Shown: positions 25,564 through 34,803 of the stretch, one piece after another
Layout: each line of letters begins with the position of its first letter
Numbering within the stretch: the first letter of the stretch is position 1
The notes under the pieces: generated by a model
The model's database searches: none
What the model saw: only the letters and a program-made list of their open reading frames with translations
Told to the model about the DNA's origin: nothing
Position numbers and translations under genes: made by a program
NCBI RefSeq assembly: GCF_000380965.1
Contig: NZ_KB905555.1
Coordinates: 86,047 to 145,454, forward strand
Direction: 5' to 3'
From: Paenibacillus ginsengihumi DSM 21568
Lineage (GTDB): Bacteria > Bacillota > Bacilli > Paenibacillales > NBRC-103111
Length of the DNA: 59,408 nt

Positions 25564-26976
25564 ATGAACGAGAACGATTACGATTCGGCGAACGTGCGCA
25601 TCGAGCGCGACTCGATGGGCGAAATTCGCGTACCTGCCGATAAGCTGTGGGGGGCTCAAACTCAGCGAAGCCTGGAGCACTTCCGCATAGGGGAGGAACG
25701 GATGCCGCAGGAGGTCGTCTATGCGCTGACGTTGCTGAAGAAGGCGGCGGCGCGGGTCAACCGGACCCTTGGCGCGCTGGAGGAAGAGAAGGCGGAAGCG
25801 ATCGAAGCCGCGGCGGACGAGGTGCTGGCAGGGCGGTGGGACAGTCATTTCCCGCTTTCGGTATGGCAGACGGGGAGCGGAACGCAGACGAACATGAACG
25901 TCAACGAGGTGCTCGCCCGCCGGGCCGCAGAGCTGCTCGCATCCCGCGGCAGAGGCCTGCGCGTTCATCCGAACGACGATGTGAACCGCTCCCAGAGCTC
26001 CAACGATACGTTTCCGACAGCGATGCACATCGCGGCGGTGTCGGCGCTGGAAGACCGGCTGCTGCCGCCGCTGGCGCGGCTGACCGCCACGCTGAAGCGG
26101 AAGGAAGCGGCGTTCGCCGATGTGATCAAGCTCGGGCGCACCCATCTGCAGGACGCTACCCCCTTGACGCTCGGGCAGGAGATCAGCGGCTGGCGGGCGA
26201 TGCTGGAGGCGGCAGGCCGAATGATCCGGCAAGCCGTCGAGCCGCTTCGCGAGCTGGCGATCGGCGGCACGGCGGTCGGCACGGGGCTTAACGCCCATCC
26301 CGCTTTCGGCGAGCAGGTCGCCGCGGAAATTAGCCGGCTCACCGGCAAACGGTTCAGCTCGGCGGCGAACAAGTTCCATGCGCTGACGAGCCACGATCAG
26401 CTCGTTTTCGCGCATGGCGCGCTCAAGGCGCTAGCCGCCGATCTGATGAAGATCGCAAACGACGTCCGCCTGCTGGTGAGCGGCCCGCGCAGCGGCATCG
26501 GGGAAATGAAGATCCCGGAGAACGAGCCGGGCAGCTCGATCATGCCGGGCAAGGTGAACCCGACCCAGGCCGAGGCCATGACGATGGTCGCCTGCCAGAT
26601 CATGGGCAACGACGCGGCGCTCGGCTTTGCGGCCAGTCAAGGCCATCTGCAGTTGAACGTGTTCAAGCCGGCGATCATTTACAGTTTCCTGCAATCGGTT
26701 CGGCTGCTGTCGGACGCCATCGACTCGTTCGACCGGCATTGCGCTGTCGGGATCGAGCCGAACCGGGAGACGATTCGGCGCAACCTGGAGCAGTCGCTCA
26801 TGCTGGTGACCGCGCTGAACCCCCATATCGGTTACGAGAAAGCAGCGGCGATCGCCAAGCTTGCTCACCGGGAGGGCATCCGGCTGCGGGAGGCTGCCGT
26901 GCTCAGCGGCTTGCTGACGGAGGAGCAGTTCGACGCGTACGTTCGTCCCGAGGATATGATTCATCCGAAAGCGTAA
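25564..26976 (+). CDS. fumC: Class II fumarate hydratase
   Basis: A 470-aa fumarase of the iron-independent class II, converting fumarate and malate in the TCA cycle. It begins with a short acidic lead and then [20 protein letters not shown]. The [14 protein letters not shown] motif is near residue 105, [10 protein letters not shown] near 193, and the family signature [11 protein letters not shown] near 324. An ATG lies nine codons upstream without a ribosome site; the ATG at 25564 follows GGAAGGGG and gives the usual length. Aspartase and argininosuccinate lyase are relatives, but the signature context favours fumarase. Confidence 0.9.
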   Translation: MNENDYDSANVRIERDSMGEIRVPADKLWGAQTQRSLEHFRIGEERMPQEVVYALTLLKKAAARVNRTLGALEEEKAEAIEAAADEVLAGRWDSHFPLSVWQTGSGTQTNMNVNEVLARRAAELLASRGRGLRVHPNDDVNRSQSSNDTFPTAMHIAAVSALEDRLLPPLARLTATLKRKEAAFADVIKLGRTHLQDATPLTLGQEISGWRAMLEAAGRMIRQAVEPLRELAIGGTAVGTGLNAHPAFGEQVAAEISRLTGKRFSSAANKFHALTSHDQLVFAHGALKALAADLMKIANDVRLLVSGPRSGIGEMKIPENEPGSSIMPGKVNPTQAEAMTMVACQIMGNDAALGFAASQGHLQLNVFKPAIIYSFLQSVRLLSDAIDSFDRHCAVGIEPNRETIRRNLEQSLMLVTALNPHIGYEKAAAIAKLAHREGIRLREAAVLSGLLTEEQFDAYVRPEDMIHPKA

Positions 26977-27005
26977 TGCGCCGCTTGGCCAGGGCGTGTA
27001 TGCGG

Positions 27006-27200
27006 TTATCGAATAGAGACGAAATCGAAATCGTCGCGCATAAATTTTTTGCCGCCAACGGTAACGACGATCGGATTAAACCCTTCTACGCTGCCTATGT
27101 AATCGATCACGCGCCGCCCTTTGTCCCGCACACAGACGGTATAATGGGAGACGAATGCTTTCTCGAACTGCCGATCTGATGTTAGCTTGCGAAATGCCAT
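27006..27200 (-). CDS. Small conserved hypothetical protein, 64 aa
   Basis: No family recognised. The 64-aa product is basic and beta-rich (SHYTVCVRDKGRRVIDYIG). The ATG has GAGGTGA about seven bases before it on the minus strand, which supports translation. It lies alone and convergent to fumC, ending 29 bp from the fumC stop. Confidence 0.55.
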   Translation of the reverse strand: MAFRKLTSDRQFEKAFVSHYTVCVRDKGRRVIDYIGSVEGFNPIVVTVGGKKFMRDDFDFVSIR

Positions 27201-27459
27201 GCGGCGTCACCTCGATGAATGGTAATATGGGCTTTTCTGGAGGGTAGGGACCCGTACTACGTAGTGTGGTCCGCGATCTGGCAAAATAACCAGCCCCATT
27301 CATGATATGCGGCTTCAGCTTGTCGCTTTCCCGTCCCGAACCCGAGCGGATTGGCTTCGCGGATCAGGGATGCCTGAGCGTCGCTCGCGGGTATGCATGA
27401 ATTTCCGCTGCGTGCAAATACTGTATGCAACGAAGCTAGCGGAAGGTGGTTCATTGCTC

Positions 27460-28107
27460 ATGTGCGATCGATTGATTTTGACGGCGGATGCAAGCACGTT
27501 AATGGAGCAGTTTCAGGTAGCCGGCAGCGCTCCGGCTGCTCATTCCTTATCGCCCGAATGGAAGCCCGTCGGTTTCGTCGCGGCGATTGTCGTGCGGGAA
27601 GGGGAGAGGCGGCTGGAACGATTCCGCTGGGGCATGATGCCCTTCTGGGCTAAAGATTCGGTCTGCGCGGACGGCGAGCAGATCATGGAAAAGCGCGTGT
27701 ACGACCGCATTGTGCGCAAGCAGCGCTGCATTATTCCGTGCTCGGCATTCGAACGCGTCGTGAAACTGAAAGGAGCTTCGTCGCCGGTGCGCTGCACAGT
27801 CCGCGACCGCCGGGTCGTCGGGATCGCCGCATTGTACGACATGTGGGACAGCGCTTCGGGCGACCGGCTGCACACCTGCACGCTGCTGACGCTGCCGAAC
27901 CGCCGCGGCGAGCTGGGCGACCGGCTGCCTGTGCTGCTCGAAGGCAGCGATCTGGATGCCTGGCTGGACCCGTCGCTAACGGACAAGGATGTGCTGCAGT
28001 CGCTGCTTAGGCCCACGGATGCGTCCAGGCTGGTTACCGTCGCGGCGGCCCGCCCCGGCAAGCAAGCGGCCGACGAGCTGGACCCGGCTCCGCCGCGGTT
28101 TGCTTGA
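27460..28107 (+). CDS. Divergent SRAP (YedK/HMCES-like) protein
   Basis: A 215-aa SOS-response-associated peptidase family protein. Active members crosslink through Cys2 to abasic sites in single-stranded DNA. Cys2 is kept (MCDRLIL), and RWGMMPFWAKD near residue 49 is typical. Other conserved positions differ. Where the family has NARAET this protein reads GEQIMEK, so the Asn is absent. Where it has GFYEW this one has AFERV, and where it has HDRMPV this one has GDRLPV. The ATG at 27460 follows GGAAGGTGG and fixes Cys at position 2. It may be a paralogue with altered chemistry. No SOS box was found upstream. Confidence 0.75.
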   Translation: MCDRLILTADASTLMEQFQVAGSAPAAHSLSPEWKPVGFVAAIVVREGERRLERFRWGMMPFWAKDSVCADGEQIMEKRVYDRIVRKQRCIIPCSAFERVVKLKGASSPVRCTVRDRRVVGIAALYDMWDSASGDRLHTCTLLTLPNRRGELGDRLPVLLEGSDLDAWLDPSLTDKDVLQSLLRPTDASRLVTVAAARPGKQAADELDPAPPRFA

Positions 28108-28170
28108 TGCGAAGCGCGTATCGGCAAGCGGCAAGCCCTGTCTCCCGTGTGGAGGCAGAGCTTATATTTC

Positions 28171-28199
28171 ATGACAGTTATATTTCTATCCAGTAATAT
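28171..28199 (+). promoter_or_regulatory. Promoter suggesting a leaderless ArsR transcript
   Basis: ATGACA at 28171-28176 and TAATAT at 28194-28199 are spaced by 17 bases. A start point seven bases further would fall on the ATG at 28206. A better -10 hexamer, TATAAT at 28197-28202, has 20-base spacing. No ribosome site precedes the gene. Confidence 0.45.
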
Positions 28200-28205
28200 A
28201 ATGGC

Positions 28206-28517
28206 ATGAAAAACAGTCTTTTGTTCGAGGTGCTGGCCGAACCGAAGCGCCGGTTGATTCTCGATCATTTGCGGCAGAAGGAGCGGTCGGTAGGCGAGTT
28301 GGTCGCTCTGTCGTCGCTGAGCCAGCCCGGCGTGTCGAAGCACTTGCGCATCCTGCGCGAGGCCGGCCTCGTCGGGGTGCGCAAGGAGGCACAGAAGCAT
28401 CTGTACTATCTGCGGGCAGAGCCGCTGGCCGAAATCGATCATTGGCTGGAGCCGTACCGCCGGTTCTGGTCGGACAAATTGGCCGCCCTTGAGCGGCAGT
28501 TGGACGAGGAGGAGTAG
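28206..28517 (+). CDS. ArsR-family transcriptional repressor
   Basis: A 103-aa winged-helix regulator. It begins MKNSLLFEVLAEPKRRLILD, and the recognition helix lies in SLSQPGVSKHLRILREAGLV near residue 38. No Cys-rich metal site is visible, so it belongs with the non-metal ArsR proteins that pair with AHSA1-type partners. The next gene starts two bases after its stop. Upstream of the ATG there is a promoter but no Shine-Dalgarno sequence, so it may be read from a leaderless mRNA. Confidence 0.85.
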   Translation: MKNSLLFEVLAEPKRRLILDHLRQKERSVGELVALSSLSQPGVSKHLRILREAGLVGVRKEAQKHLYYLRAEPLAEIDHWLEPYRRFWSDKLAALERQLDEEE

Positions 28518-28519
28518 AC

Positions 28520-29008
28520 TTGCTGGCAGTTGTAACTAAAACGGACGGCGGTTATACCGCGCGGTTCGAGCGGCGGCTCAAGCATCCCGTGGAGAAGGTG
28601 TGGGCCTTTCTGACGGAAACCGAAAAGCTGGCGAAATGGTTCCCGGAGCTGTCGATCGACGATTTGCGCGAAGGGGGAGTCGTCAAGTTCGACATGCAGG
28701 ACGGCACATTCGAGGAACTGAAGATTCTCGAATTGAAGCCGCTGAAGGTGTTCGAGTACATGTGGGGGGAGGATCAGGTTCGATTTGAATTGTATCCCGA
28801 AGCGGACGGCAGCTGCCGGCTAGTGCTGATCGAGAAAATTCATAAGCTGACGGATCATTCCCCCAAAGATTTGGCCGGCTGGCATGTCTGCCTCGATGTG
28901 CTTGCCGCTGTGCTGGACGATCGCGAAGCGAAACCGCACGGCGAACAATGGGAGAAGCGGTATGCGGAGTATGCGCCGATCGTCTCCAGGCTCCGCGATG
29001 CCGCGTAA
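28520..29008 (+). CDS. SRPBCC / AHSA1-domain protein
   Basis: A 162-aa START-like (SRPBCC) protein of the AHSA1 type, a fold with a hydrophobic cavity. RFERRLKHPVEKVWAFLTE near residue 15 is the family start, followed by KWFPELS. The start is TTG, five bases after AGGAGGAG. It is translated directly behind the ArsR repressor, a common pair in Bacilli and Actinobacteria whose ligand is mostly unknown. Confidence 0.8.
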   Translation: MLAVVTKTDGGYTARFERRLKHPVEKVWAFLTETEKLAKWFPELSIDDLREGGVVKFDMQDGTFEELKILELKPLKVFEYMWGEDQVRFELYPEADGSCRLVLIEKIHKLTDHSPKDLAGWHVCLDVLAAVLDDREAKPHGEQWEKRYAEYAPIVSRLRDAA

Positions 29009-29223
29009 AAGAAGTATTGCTTTCTAGCGGAAGGGCCTTCGTTTTCGCCAAAAAGGTGGAAATGAAGGCTCTTCGCTGCTGTTTGCGCCGCCCATTCCTG
29101 CCCTGCTTTCGGCCAGACTCGGGACGGCTTCGCCTTCTTACGCCGCACAGCGCGGTGAGCGGGCAGCAGGTTGTTCCGGTATGCCGGCGAAGATGATATA
29201 ATAAGGCGATTGCAAGCAACCAT

Positions 29224-29316
29224 AAATAGAGGCCGATGACGAGCAATTCCTGCCGTCATCGGTCGTCACCGTCGGTGTCCGAAAATTCAGCTTGCAGATA
29301 AAGCTGATTTTTCAAT
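29224..29316 (-). repeat. R1 bipartite hairpin repeat, copy 7, in the ABC-F leader
   Basis: On the minus strand the unit begins TTGAAAAATCAGCTT, TATCTGC, AAGCTGA, identical to copy 3 over the first stem. It continues with CGGTGACGACCGATGACG, whose CCGATGACG pairs perfectly with CGTCATCGG. It ends with GGCCTCTATTT. It lies directly upstream of the ABC-F gene. Confidence 0.8.
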
Positions 29317-29351
29317 TGATATATCAAACGATAGGAGAATTGGGCGGAAAG

Positions 29352-30914
29352 ATGAGTCTGTTAACGGTTGAACATTTGAGCCACAGCTTCGGAGGACGGG
29401 TGTTGTTCAAAAATGTCTCGTTCCGGCTGCTGGCCGGCGAGCATGTCGGATTGGTAGGGGCGAACGGGGTCGGCAAATCGACGTTGATGAATATACTCAC
29501 AGGACAGCTGCTCAAGGATCAAGGCAAGGTCGAGTGGACGCCGCGCGTGCAGTACGGTTATTTGGACCAGCACGCCAAGCTGACGCCGGGCCTGACGATT
29601 CGCGACGTGCTCAAAAATGCGTTCCTGCCGCTGTTCGAGCAGGAGCAGGAGCTACTGCGCATCGGCGAGCAGATGGCCGAGGCCGATCCGGAGGAGCTTG
29701 AGCGGCTGCTGGAGCGAATGGGGGAAATTCAGGAGCGGCTCGATGCGAGCGGCTTCTATATGATCGACGTGAAGGTGGAAGAGACGGCGAACGGCCTCGG
29801 ACTGAGCGCAATCGGGCTGGACCGGGACGTCTCGACCTTAAGCGGCGGGCAGCGGACGAAGGTGCTGCTGGCCAAACTGCTGCTGGAGCAGCCGACGGTG
29901 CTGCTGCTCGACGAGCCGACCAACTATTTGGACGTAGAGCATATCGAATGGCTGCGGAACTATTTGCAAAATTATCCGTACGCGTTCATCCTCATTTCCC
30001 ACGATACCGAATTCATGAATCAGGTGGTCAACGTCATCTACCATCTCGAATTTGCCAGGCTGACGCGCTACACGGCCAATTACGAGAAGTTTCTGCAAAT
30101 GGCCGAGATCAGCAAAGCGCAGCATATCGAGGCTTATGAGAAGCAGCAGGAATTTATCAGAAAGCAGGAAGATTTCATTCAGCGGAACAAAGCGCGCTAT
30201 TCGACTTCAGGCCGGGCGAAAAGCCGGGAGAAGCAGCTGGAGCGGCTGGAGCGCATCGACAAGCCTGAGGAAGCGGCCAAGCCGACATTCCAGTTCAAGG
30301 AATCGCGGGCGAGCAGCCGGTTCGTCGTCGAGGCGAAGGGCCTCGAGATCGGGTATACCGAGGCGCTGCTTCCGAAAATGGACGTCGTGATCGAGCGCGG
30401 CGACAAGATCGCCTTCGTCGGCTGCAACGGCGTGGGCAAATCGACCTTGCTGAAGACGCTGCTCGGCAAGATTGAGCCGTTCGGAGGCAGCGTGTTCCAG
30501 GGCGATTTCCTGTATCCCGGCTACTTCGAGCAGGAGGTCAAGGCGGGCAGCGGCACGCCGATCGACGAGGTGTGGAACGAATTCCCGCATCTGAACCAGC
30601 ATGAGGTGCGCGCCGCGCTTGCCCGCTGCGGGCTCAAGAACGAGCATATTACGCGGCCGATGAACCGGCTGAGCGGCGGCGAGCAGGCGAAGGTGCGGCT
30701 GTGCAAGCTGATGATGCGGGAAAGCAATTGGCTGCTGCTGGACGAGCCGACGAATCATCTCGACGTTGCCGCGAAAGCCGAGCTGCAGCGGGCGCTCAAA
30801 GCATACAAGGGCACGATCGTGCTCGTCTGCCACGAGCCGGACTTCTACGAAGGCTGGGTTACGAAAGTTTGGGACGTCGAGGCGTGGTCGAACCGCAAGG
30901 CGGGCGCGCGCTAG
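29352..30914 (+). CDS. ABC-F family ATPase, YfmM-like
   Basis: A 520-aa soluble protein with two ABC domains and no membrane segment, as in ABC-F factors that act on the ribosome (translation factors or antibiotic protection). Domain 1 has GANGVGKST near residue 36, LSGGQRTKVLLAKLL near 162 and LLLDEPTNYLD near 185. Domain 2 has GCNGVGKST near 358, LSGGEQAKVRLCKLM near 443 and LLDEPTNHLD near 466. A helical linker lies between. Sequence and length resemble Bacillus YfmM more than resistance ABC-F proteins. An upstream frame start at 29292 runs into the R1 repeat; I prefer the ATG at 29352. Confidence 0.85.
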   Translation: MSLLTVEHLSHSFGGRVLFKNVSFRLLAGEHVGLVGANGVGKSTLMNILTGQLLKDQGKVEWTPRVQYGYLDQHAKLTPGLTIRDVLKNAFLPLFEQEQELLRIGEQMAEADPEELERLLERMGEIQERLDASGFYMIDVKVEETANGLGLSAIGLDRDVSTLSGGQRTKVLLAKLLLEQPTVLLLDEPTNYLDVEHIEWLRNYLQNYPYAFILISHDTEFMNQVVNVIYHLEFARLTRYTANYEKFLQMAEISKAQHIEAYEKQQEFIRKQEDFIQRNKARYSTSGRAKSREKQLERLERIDKPEEAAKPTFQFKESRASSRFVVEAKGLEIGYTEALLPKMDVVIERGDKIAFVGCNGVGKSTLLKTLLGKIEPFGGSVFQGDFLYPGYFEQEVKAGSGTPIDEVWNEFPHLNQHEVRAALARCGLKNEHITRPMNRLSGGEQAKVRLCKLMMRESNWLLLDEPTNHLDVAAKAELQRALKAYKGTIVLVCHEPDFYEGWVTKVWDVEAWSNRKAGAR

Positions 30915-30925
30915 CCGGATCGGAC

Positions 30926-30966
30926 AGAGCTCCTCATGCGCTGCTCCTGGCGCTGGAGCTCTTTTT
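30926..30966 (+). terminator. Terminator after the ABC-F gene
   Basis: AGAGCTCC (30926-30933) pairs with GGAGCTCT (30955-30962) and is followed by a T-run. Confidence 0.75.
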
Positions 30967-31126
30967 CATTCAAACGCGACCGACGGTGACGGCCGCTGAC
31001 GATGATGGCCCCGTCCCGATTACATCTTCGTCAGACTTGCCGGCCGGGCCGCAGCGATTAGACCCGTCGCATGCACACAGCTCGCCCGGCGCGGCCGGCG
31101 CCGATGATGTGGCCGCTCCATCGCTA

Positions 31127-31135
31127 TGGTATACT
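31127..31135 (+). promoter_or_regulatory. Extended -10 promoter of the M48 protease gene
   Basis: TGGTATACT gives an extended -10 (TGn then TATACT at 31130-31135), about 55 bases before the start. No clear -35 is visible. Confidence 0.45.
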
Positions 31136-31190
31136 AAGATTTGGAACAGGGCTGGGCAGGCCCTTTACTTGGATGTGAGGGGGAATGCCG

Positions 31191-32474
31191 GTGCAGCGGC
31201 CAAACGAATATCAAGGCAGCCGGGCGATCCGCGGCTTCCTGTGGTTCTTTCTCATCTATGCTGCGGCGATCGCGTCATATGTATGGCTGAACTCCCCGCA
31301 GACGGTTCCCGAGCCGTACCGGGGCACTGCGGCCGATCCGGCCACTTTCCTGACGGCGGAGCAGCTTGCAAGCAGCGGCACGATCAACGCTGTGCGGAAC
31401 ATCGTGTTTTTCCTCAGCTATCCTTGGGAGTGGGGATTATACGTGATTTTGCTGTGCGGCGGGTTCGCGCGGCGCTGGAGAGACCGGCTCGAAGCGCCGG
31501 CCGTGCCGCGCCTGCTGCGGCTGCCGGCCTACGTGCTGCTGCTGAACGCTGTATCGCTCGCCGCTTTTTTGCCGCTGAACGTCGTCAGCTACAGCATGTC
31601 GCGGGCGTACGGCATTTCCACACAGCCGGTGGCAAGCTGGCTGCGGGACAAGGCGGTCAGCTTCGGGATCAATACGCTGCTGATGATCGCCGTGACGGCG
31701 GTCGCCTTCTGGATAATCGGCAAGGGCGGGCGGTGGTGGCTTAAGCTGTGGCTATTGTCGGTGCCGTTCACGCTGTTCATGATGTACATCCAGCCGGTCG
31801 TGATCGATCCGCTGTACAATCAGTTCTCGCGATTGTCAAGCCCCGAGCTGGAGCGCAAAATACTCGATCTCGCAGCCAAAGCGCATATTCCCGCCGACCG
31901 GGTCTATGAAGTGGACATGTCGGAAAAGACGAATGCCCTCAACGCCTACGTCAACGGCATCGGCGGCAGCCTGCGGATCGTACTGTGGGATACGACGCTA
32001 AAGCGGCTGGACGAGCCGGAAATCTTGCTGATCATGGCGCACGAGATGGGCCATTATGTGATGCACCATCTGGAGTGGAGCGCGGCGGGGGCGGTCGTCT
32101 CCTCGTTCTTCATGCTGTGGATCGGCAGCAGCGTCCTGCTGTGGACGATTCGCCGCAAGGGAGGCGCCTGGGGCATTCGCGGGCCGTCGGACCCGACGGC
32201 GCTGCCGCTCATTTTGCTGCTGGCGTCTGTCGTATCCTTCGCCACGCTGCCCGTCTCGAACTACGTCTCGCGCCAGGCGGAGCGGGCCGCGGACAATTAC
32301 GCCTTCGAGCTGCTCGGGCAAACCGACGGCGCGGCCGGCATGTATCAGAAGCTGGCCGCTTCCTCGCTCAGCGAAGTCAATCCGCCGCTGCTCGTCAAGC
32401 TGTTCCGCTCGACCCATCCGAGCATCGTGGAGAGGATCGTCAATGCCGAAAAGCATGAACTTACCGCCCCGTAA
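31191..32474 (+). CDS. M48 family zinc metalloprotease (Ste24/CAAX protease-like)
   Basis: A 427-aa membrane protease of the M48 family with about six hydrophobic segments and the zinc motif HEMGH near residue 283. A later glutamate in RQAERAADNYAFELLGQ (near residue 365) is the likely third ligand. It belongs to the Ste24-like branch, active at the membrane in protein quality control or peptide processing. The ATG at 31185 lies one base after GAGGGGG; the GTG at 31191, seven bases after it, is the better start. The last 32 bp overlap the next gene. Confidence 0.82.
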   Translation: MQRPNEYQGSRAIRGFLWFFLIYAAAIASYVWLNSPQTVPEPYRGTAADPATFLTAEQLASSGTINAVRNIVFFLSYPWEWGLYVILLCGGFARRWRDRLEAPAVPRLLRLPAYVLLLNAVSLAAFLPLNVVSYSMSRAYGISTQPVASWLRDKAVSFGINTLLMIAVTAVAFWIIGKGGRWWLKLWLLSVPFTLFMMYIQPVVIDPLYNQFSRLSSPELERKILDLAAKAHIPADRVYEVDMSEKTNALNAYVNGIGGSLRIVLWDTTLKRLDEPEILLIMAHEMGHYVMHHLEWSAAGAVVSSFFMLWIGSSVLLWTIRRKGGAWGIRGPSDPTALPLILLLASVVSFATLPVSNYVSRQAERAADNYAFELLGQTDGAAGMYQKLAASSLSEVNPPLLVKLFRSTHPSIVERIVNAEKHELTAP

Positions 32475-33186
32475 GCTCGATATTTATTTGCTGGCCGGCG
32501 TCGCCACCGCGCCGAACTTCATGGAGGAGCTGCGGCAGGCGCTTGTCCGGCGGCTCCGCTCGGCAGGGGCGGATGTGCGGGCGGACCTGCTGTTCCCGTA
32601 CGGCGACTGGAACCGCAAGCTGCTGCCGCAGCTATACGAGATTCGCCGGGACCTTGTCTGCCGCGAAGGGCGCCGCCATTCCACAGGCTGCGCAGCGGCG
32701 GCGGAAGCGATCCGCGCCACGTATCGGGGCGGCGGTCTGGCCATCATCGGGCACAGCGGCGGCGGCGTCGCCGCTGTGCATGCGGCGCGGCTGCTGCGCT
32801 CCCGGCAGCAGCCGGAGCGGCTGCGCCCGGACCGCGGCAATGAGGGCGCCGAAGCGCCAAGCTGGCGGGTCATTCAGATCGGCTCGCCCAAATGCGCCGT
32901 GCCGGACGATATGCGCGATTCGGTGATGTATGTATATGCCGCGAGGCCCTGCGGGCGGCCGGCCGATCCGGTGACGCGGCTCGGCACCTGGGGCGGCTGG
33001 GAGCGGGGCGGCGGCCTTCCCCGTTGGAATCCGCGGCGCTACGCCCCGGGCGTCATCGTGCCGGTCCGTATTCGGGGCGGGCATCCCGATTATTTTCGCA
33101 GCCGGGAGCCTTACATCGACGAGGAAGGCGTGTCCAATCTGGAGAAAATGCTGCAGCTGACCGTTCCGTGGATCGAACGGCGTTAA
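32443..33186 (+). CDS. Alpha/beta-hydrolase-like hypothetical protein
   Basis: A 247-aa protein with a nucleophile-elbow motif GHSGGGVAAVHAA near residue 103 and a late His in RGGHPDYF near 213 that could complete a triad, so an esterase or lipase-like fold is likely. No signal peptide is visible. It starts inside the protease gene behind GAGAGG and is surely cotranscribed with it. The C-terminus is basic and rich in Arg/Pro. The substrate is unknown. It ends two bases from the convergent xerS stop. Confidence 0.6.
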   Translation: MPKSMNLPPRKLDIYLLAGVATAPNFMEELRQALVRRLRSAGADVRADLLFPYGDWNRKLLPQLYEIRRDLVCREGRRHSTGCAAAAEAIRATYRGGGLAIIGHSGGGVAAVHAARLLRSRQQPERLRPDRGNEGAEAPSWRVIQIGSPKCAVPDDMRDSVMYVYAARPCGRPADPVTRLGTWGGWERGGGLPRWNPRRYAPGVIVPVRIRGGHPDYFRSREPYIDEEGVSNLEKMLQLTVPWIERR

Positions 33187-33188
33187 AG

Positions 33189-34268
33189 CTATTCCCGCTG
33201 CTTGTCGATCGCTGCGGCCATCGTCCGGTCCGTCAAATGCGCATAGATTTGCGTCGTCTCGGGGGACGCGTGGCCAAGCTGCTCCTGCGTCTTGTACAGG
33301 TCGTTGCGCAGGTAGTAATCGGTGGCGAAGGAATGGCGCAGCTTGTGCACGGAAAGATACGGCTTGCCGAACCGTTTGGCGTATTTGACGACCATCTCCT
33401 GGATCGCCCGCTTCGTCATGCGCTCTCCCTCCTGTTTTCCGTTGGCGATGGCGAGGAAGAGCGCTTTTTCCCGTTTGGACGGCTTGTATTGCCCGCTTCG
33501 CAGCTCCAGGTACATGGTCAAATCAGCGACCGCCTCCTGCCGGAAATAGACCGGCGTCTTGAACGACTCGTCGTTATTCCCTTTGCGGAATACATGAACC
33601 AGCTTCTTCTTGAGATCGACATCGTCCACGTTCAGGTTAACGACCTCGGATACCCGCAGCCCGGAATGAAGGATCAGGCTGACGATGCATACGTCGCGAA
33701 TCCGGTTCAAGCGGTACGAATAGAGTGCCTGCTTGTTGCTCGCCACGTCCTGCGGATAAATATTCCTGATATAGTCGATGAATTCGAGAATCTCCTCTTC
33801 CTGCAGCAGCTTGCCCTCGAGCTTGGCCGCCGTATCCTTCGGCTTGTGGGTCCGCTTGATCTCGACCTTGGCCATGACGTTGCGCTTCAGCAGCGGATAA
33901 AAGTTCTCGTCCTCCGCGATTTGGCTCAAATAATGAAACAGCGAGCGAAGGGACGACAGCTTGCGGGAAATCGTCGTTTTGCTGTTGGCACCCTTTTTTT
34001 TGCTGGAGAGAAACATTTTGTAGTGGTCGATGCTTTCCATATGCAGCTTCTCGAGATCCTCGAGCGGAATGTCGCGCACCGAGCCTGCCGTGCTCAGTCC
34101 TTCAGCCAGCAGCCAGGAAAAGAACGTCTCGTAATCCCGAACGTACTCCAGCAGGGAGGAAGGGGACAAGTCCGGCAGCTTGTAATTGATAAATTTCTCC
34201 ACATACCAGGGCATGGAGGTTACTTTTTTGTCCAGCTCTTCCCGGTCTTTCATTTTAATGACATTCAC
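33189..34268 (-). CDS. xerS: Tyrosine recombinase XerS
   Basis: A 359-aa tyrosine recombinase. Catalytic residues are visible: Arg in LHSGLRVSEV, Lys in FRKGNNDE, His-x-x-Arg in HKLRHSF, His in LGHASPE and Tyr in QIYAHL. The N-terminal core-binding domain and overall length match XerS, the one-protein chromosome-dimer resolvase of streptococci that acts on difSL. Its presence beside XerC/XerD in Paenibacillaceae is known but poorly explained. The GTG start follows GAGGTGA. No difSL-like site was recognised next to the gene. Confidence 0.88.
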   Translation of the reverse strand: MNVIKMKDREELDKKVTSMPWYVEKFINYKLPDLSPSSLLEYVRDYETFFSWLLAEGLSTAGSVRDIPLEDLEKLHMESIDHYKMFLSSKKKGANSKTTISRKLSSLRSLFHYLSQIAEDENFYPLLKRNVMAKVEIKRTHKPKDTAAKLEGKLLQEEEILEFIDYIRNIYPQDVASNKQALYSYRLNRIRDVCIVSLILHSGLRVSEVVNLNVDDVDLKKKLVHVFRKGNNDESFKTPVYFRQEAVADLTMYLELRSGQYKPSKREKALFLAIANGKQEGERMTKRAIQEMVVKYAKRFGKPYLSVHKLRHSFATDYYLRNDLYKTQEQLGHASPETTQIYAHLTDRTMAAAIDKQRE

Positions 34269-34499
34269 CGTTCGTTCACCTCGCTTTTCTGATTATACCT
34301 TGGCCCGCAGCGGTTGTAAAAGCAGGGGCGAGCAGGCGGAAGCAGGCGGCGCAGTGCCGAATCCGCATGTCCTGGCTAACAGCCCGGCGCAATTGCCCGA
34401 AATGGAGCCGCGTCCCCAATTCCCGCGATCAGCAAAAAAAGATTGCATAAATAGGTTAACTAGAGTATGATTTTACAAGCGTTAAACAATTGCATACGC

Positions 34500-34690
34500 T
34501 GGGAACAGGTGCGCCGATTGCCGTTTTGAAATGACGGAATCGGGGCTTAAAAGGGAAGCACGGTGCAAATCCGACGCGGTCCCGCCACTGTAACAGAGGA
34601 GTCGACGCGAGTGAAACCCACTGGTTCTTCGAACCGGGAAGGGCGCGTAACGACGATGACGCTGAAGCCAGGAGACCTGCCTGTTCTGAC
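34500..34690 (+). promoter_or_regulatory. Cobalamin (adenosylcobalamin-class) riboswitch upstream of metE
   Basis: The conserved B12-box pattern is present in order: AACAGGTGC near 34504, a GGTGCAAATCC element at about 34562, GCGGTCCCGCCACTGTAAC at about 34577, and GAAGCCAGGAGACCTGCC at about 34664. It folds ahead of a terminator and the cobalamin-independent methionine synthase gene. When cobalamin is plentiful the riboswitch should stop metE expression, sparing it for a cobalamin-dependent MetH encoded elsewhere. Confidence 0.93.
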
Positions 34691-34758
34691 AACACTGCTG
34701 TACCTACGGGAGATAGGGAGGTGTTAGAGATGGCAGCCGCCGTTTGGACGAACGCGAG

Positions 34759-34803
34759 GCATCTTTACCCTATGCTTTAATATGGTAAAGATGTCTTTTT
34801 TTG
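34759..34803 (+). terminator. Riboswitch expression-platform terminator
   Basis: GCATCTTTACC (34759-34769) pairs with GGTAAAGATGT (34784-34794), followed by a run of seven T residues. It lies between the aptamer and the metE ribosome site and is the likely switch point. Confidence 0.88.
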
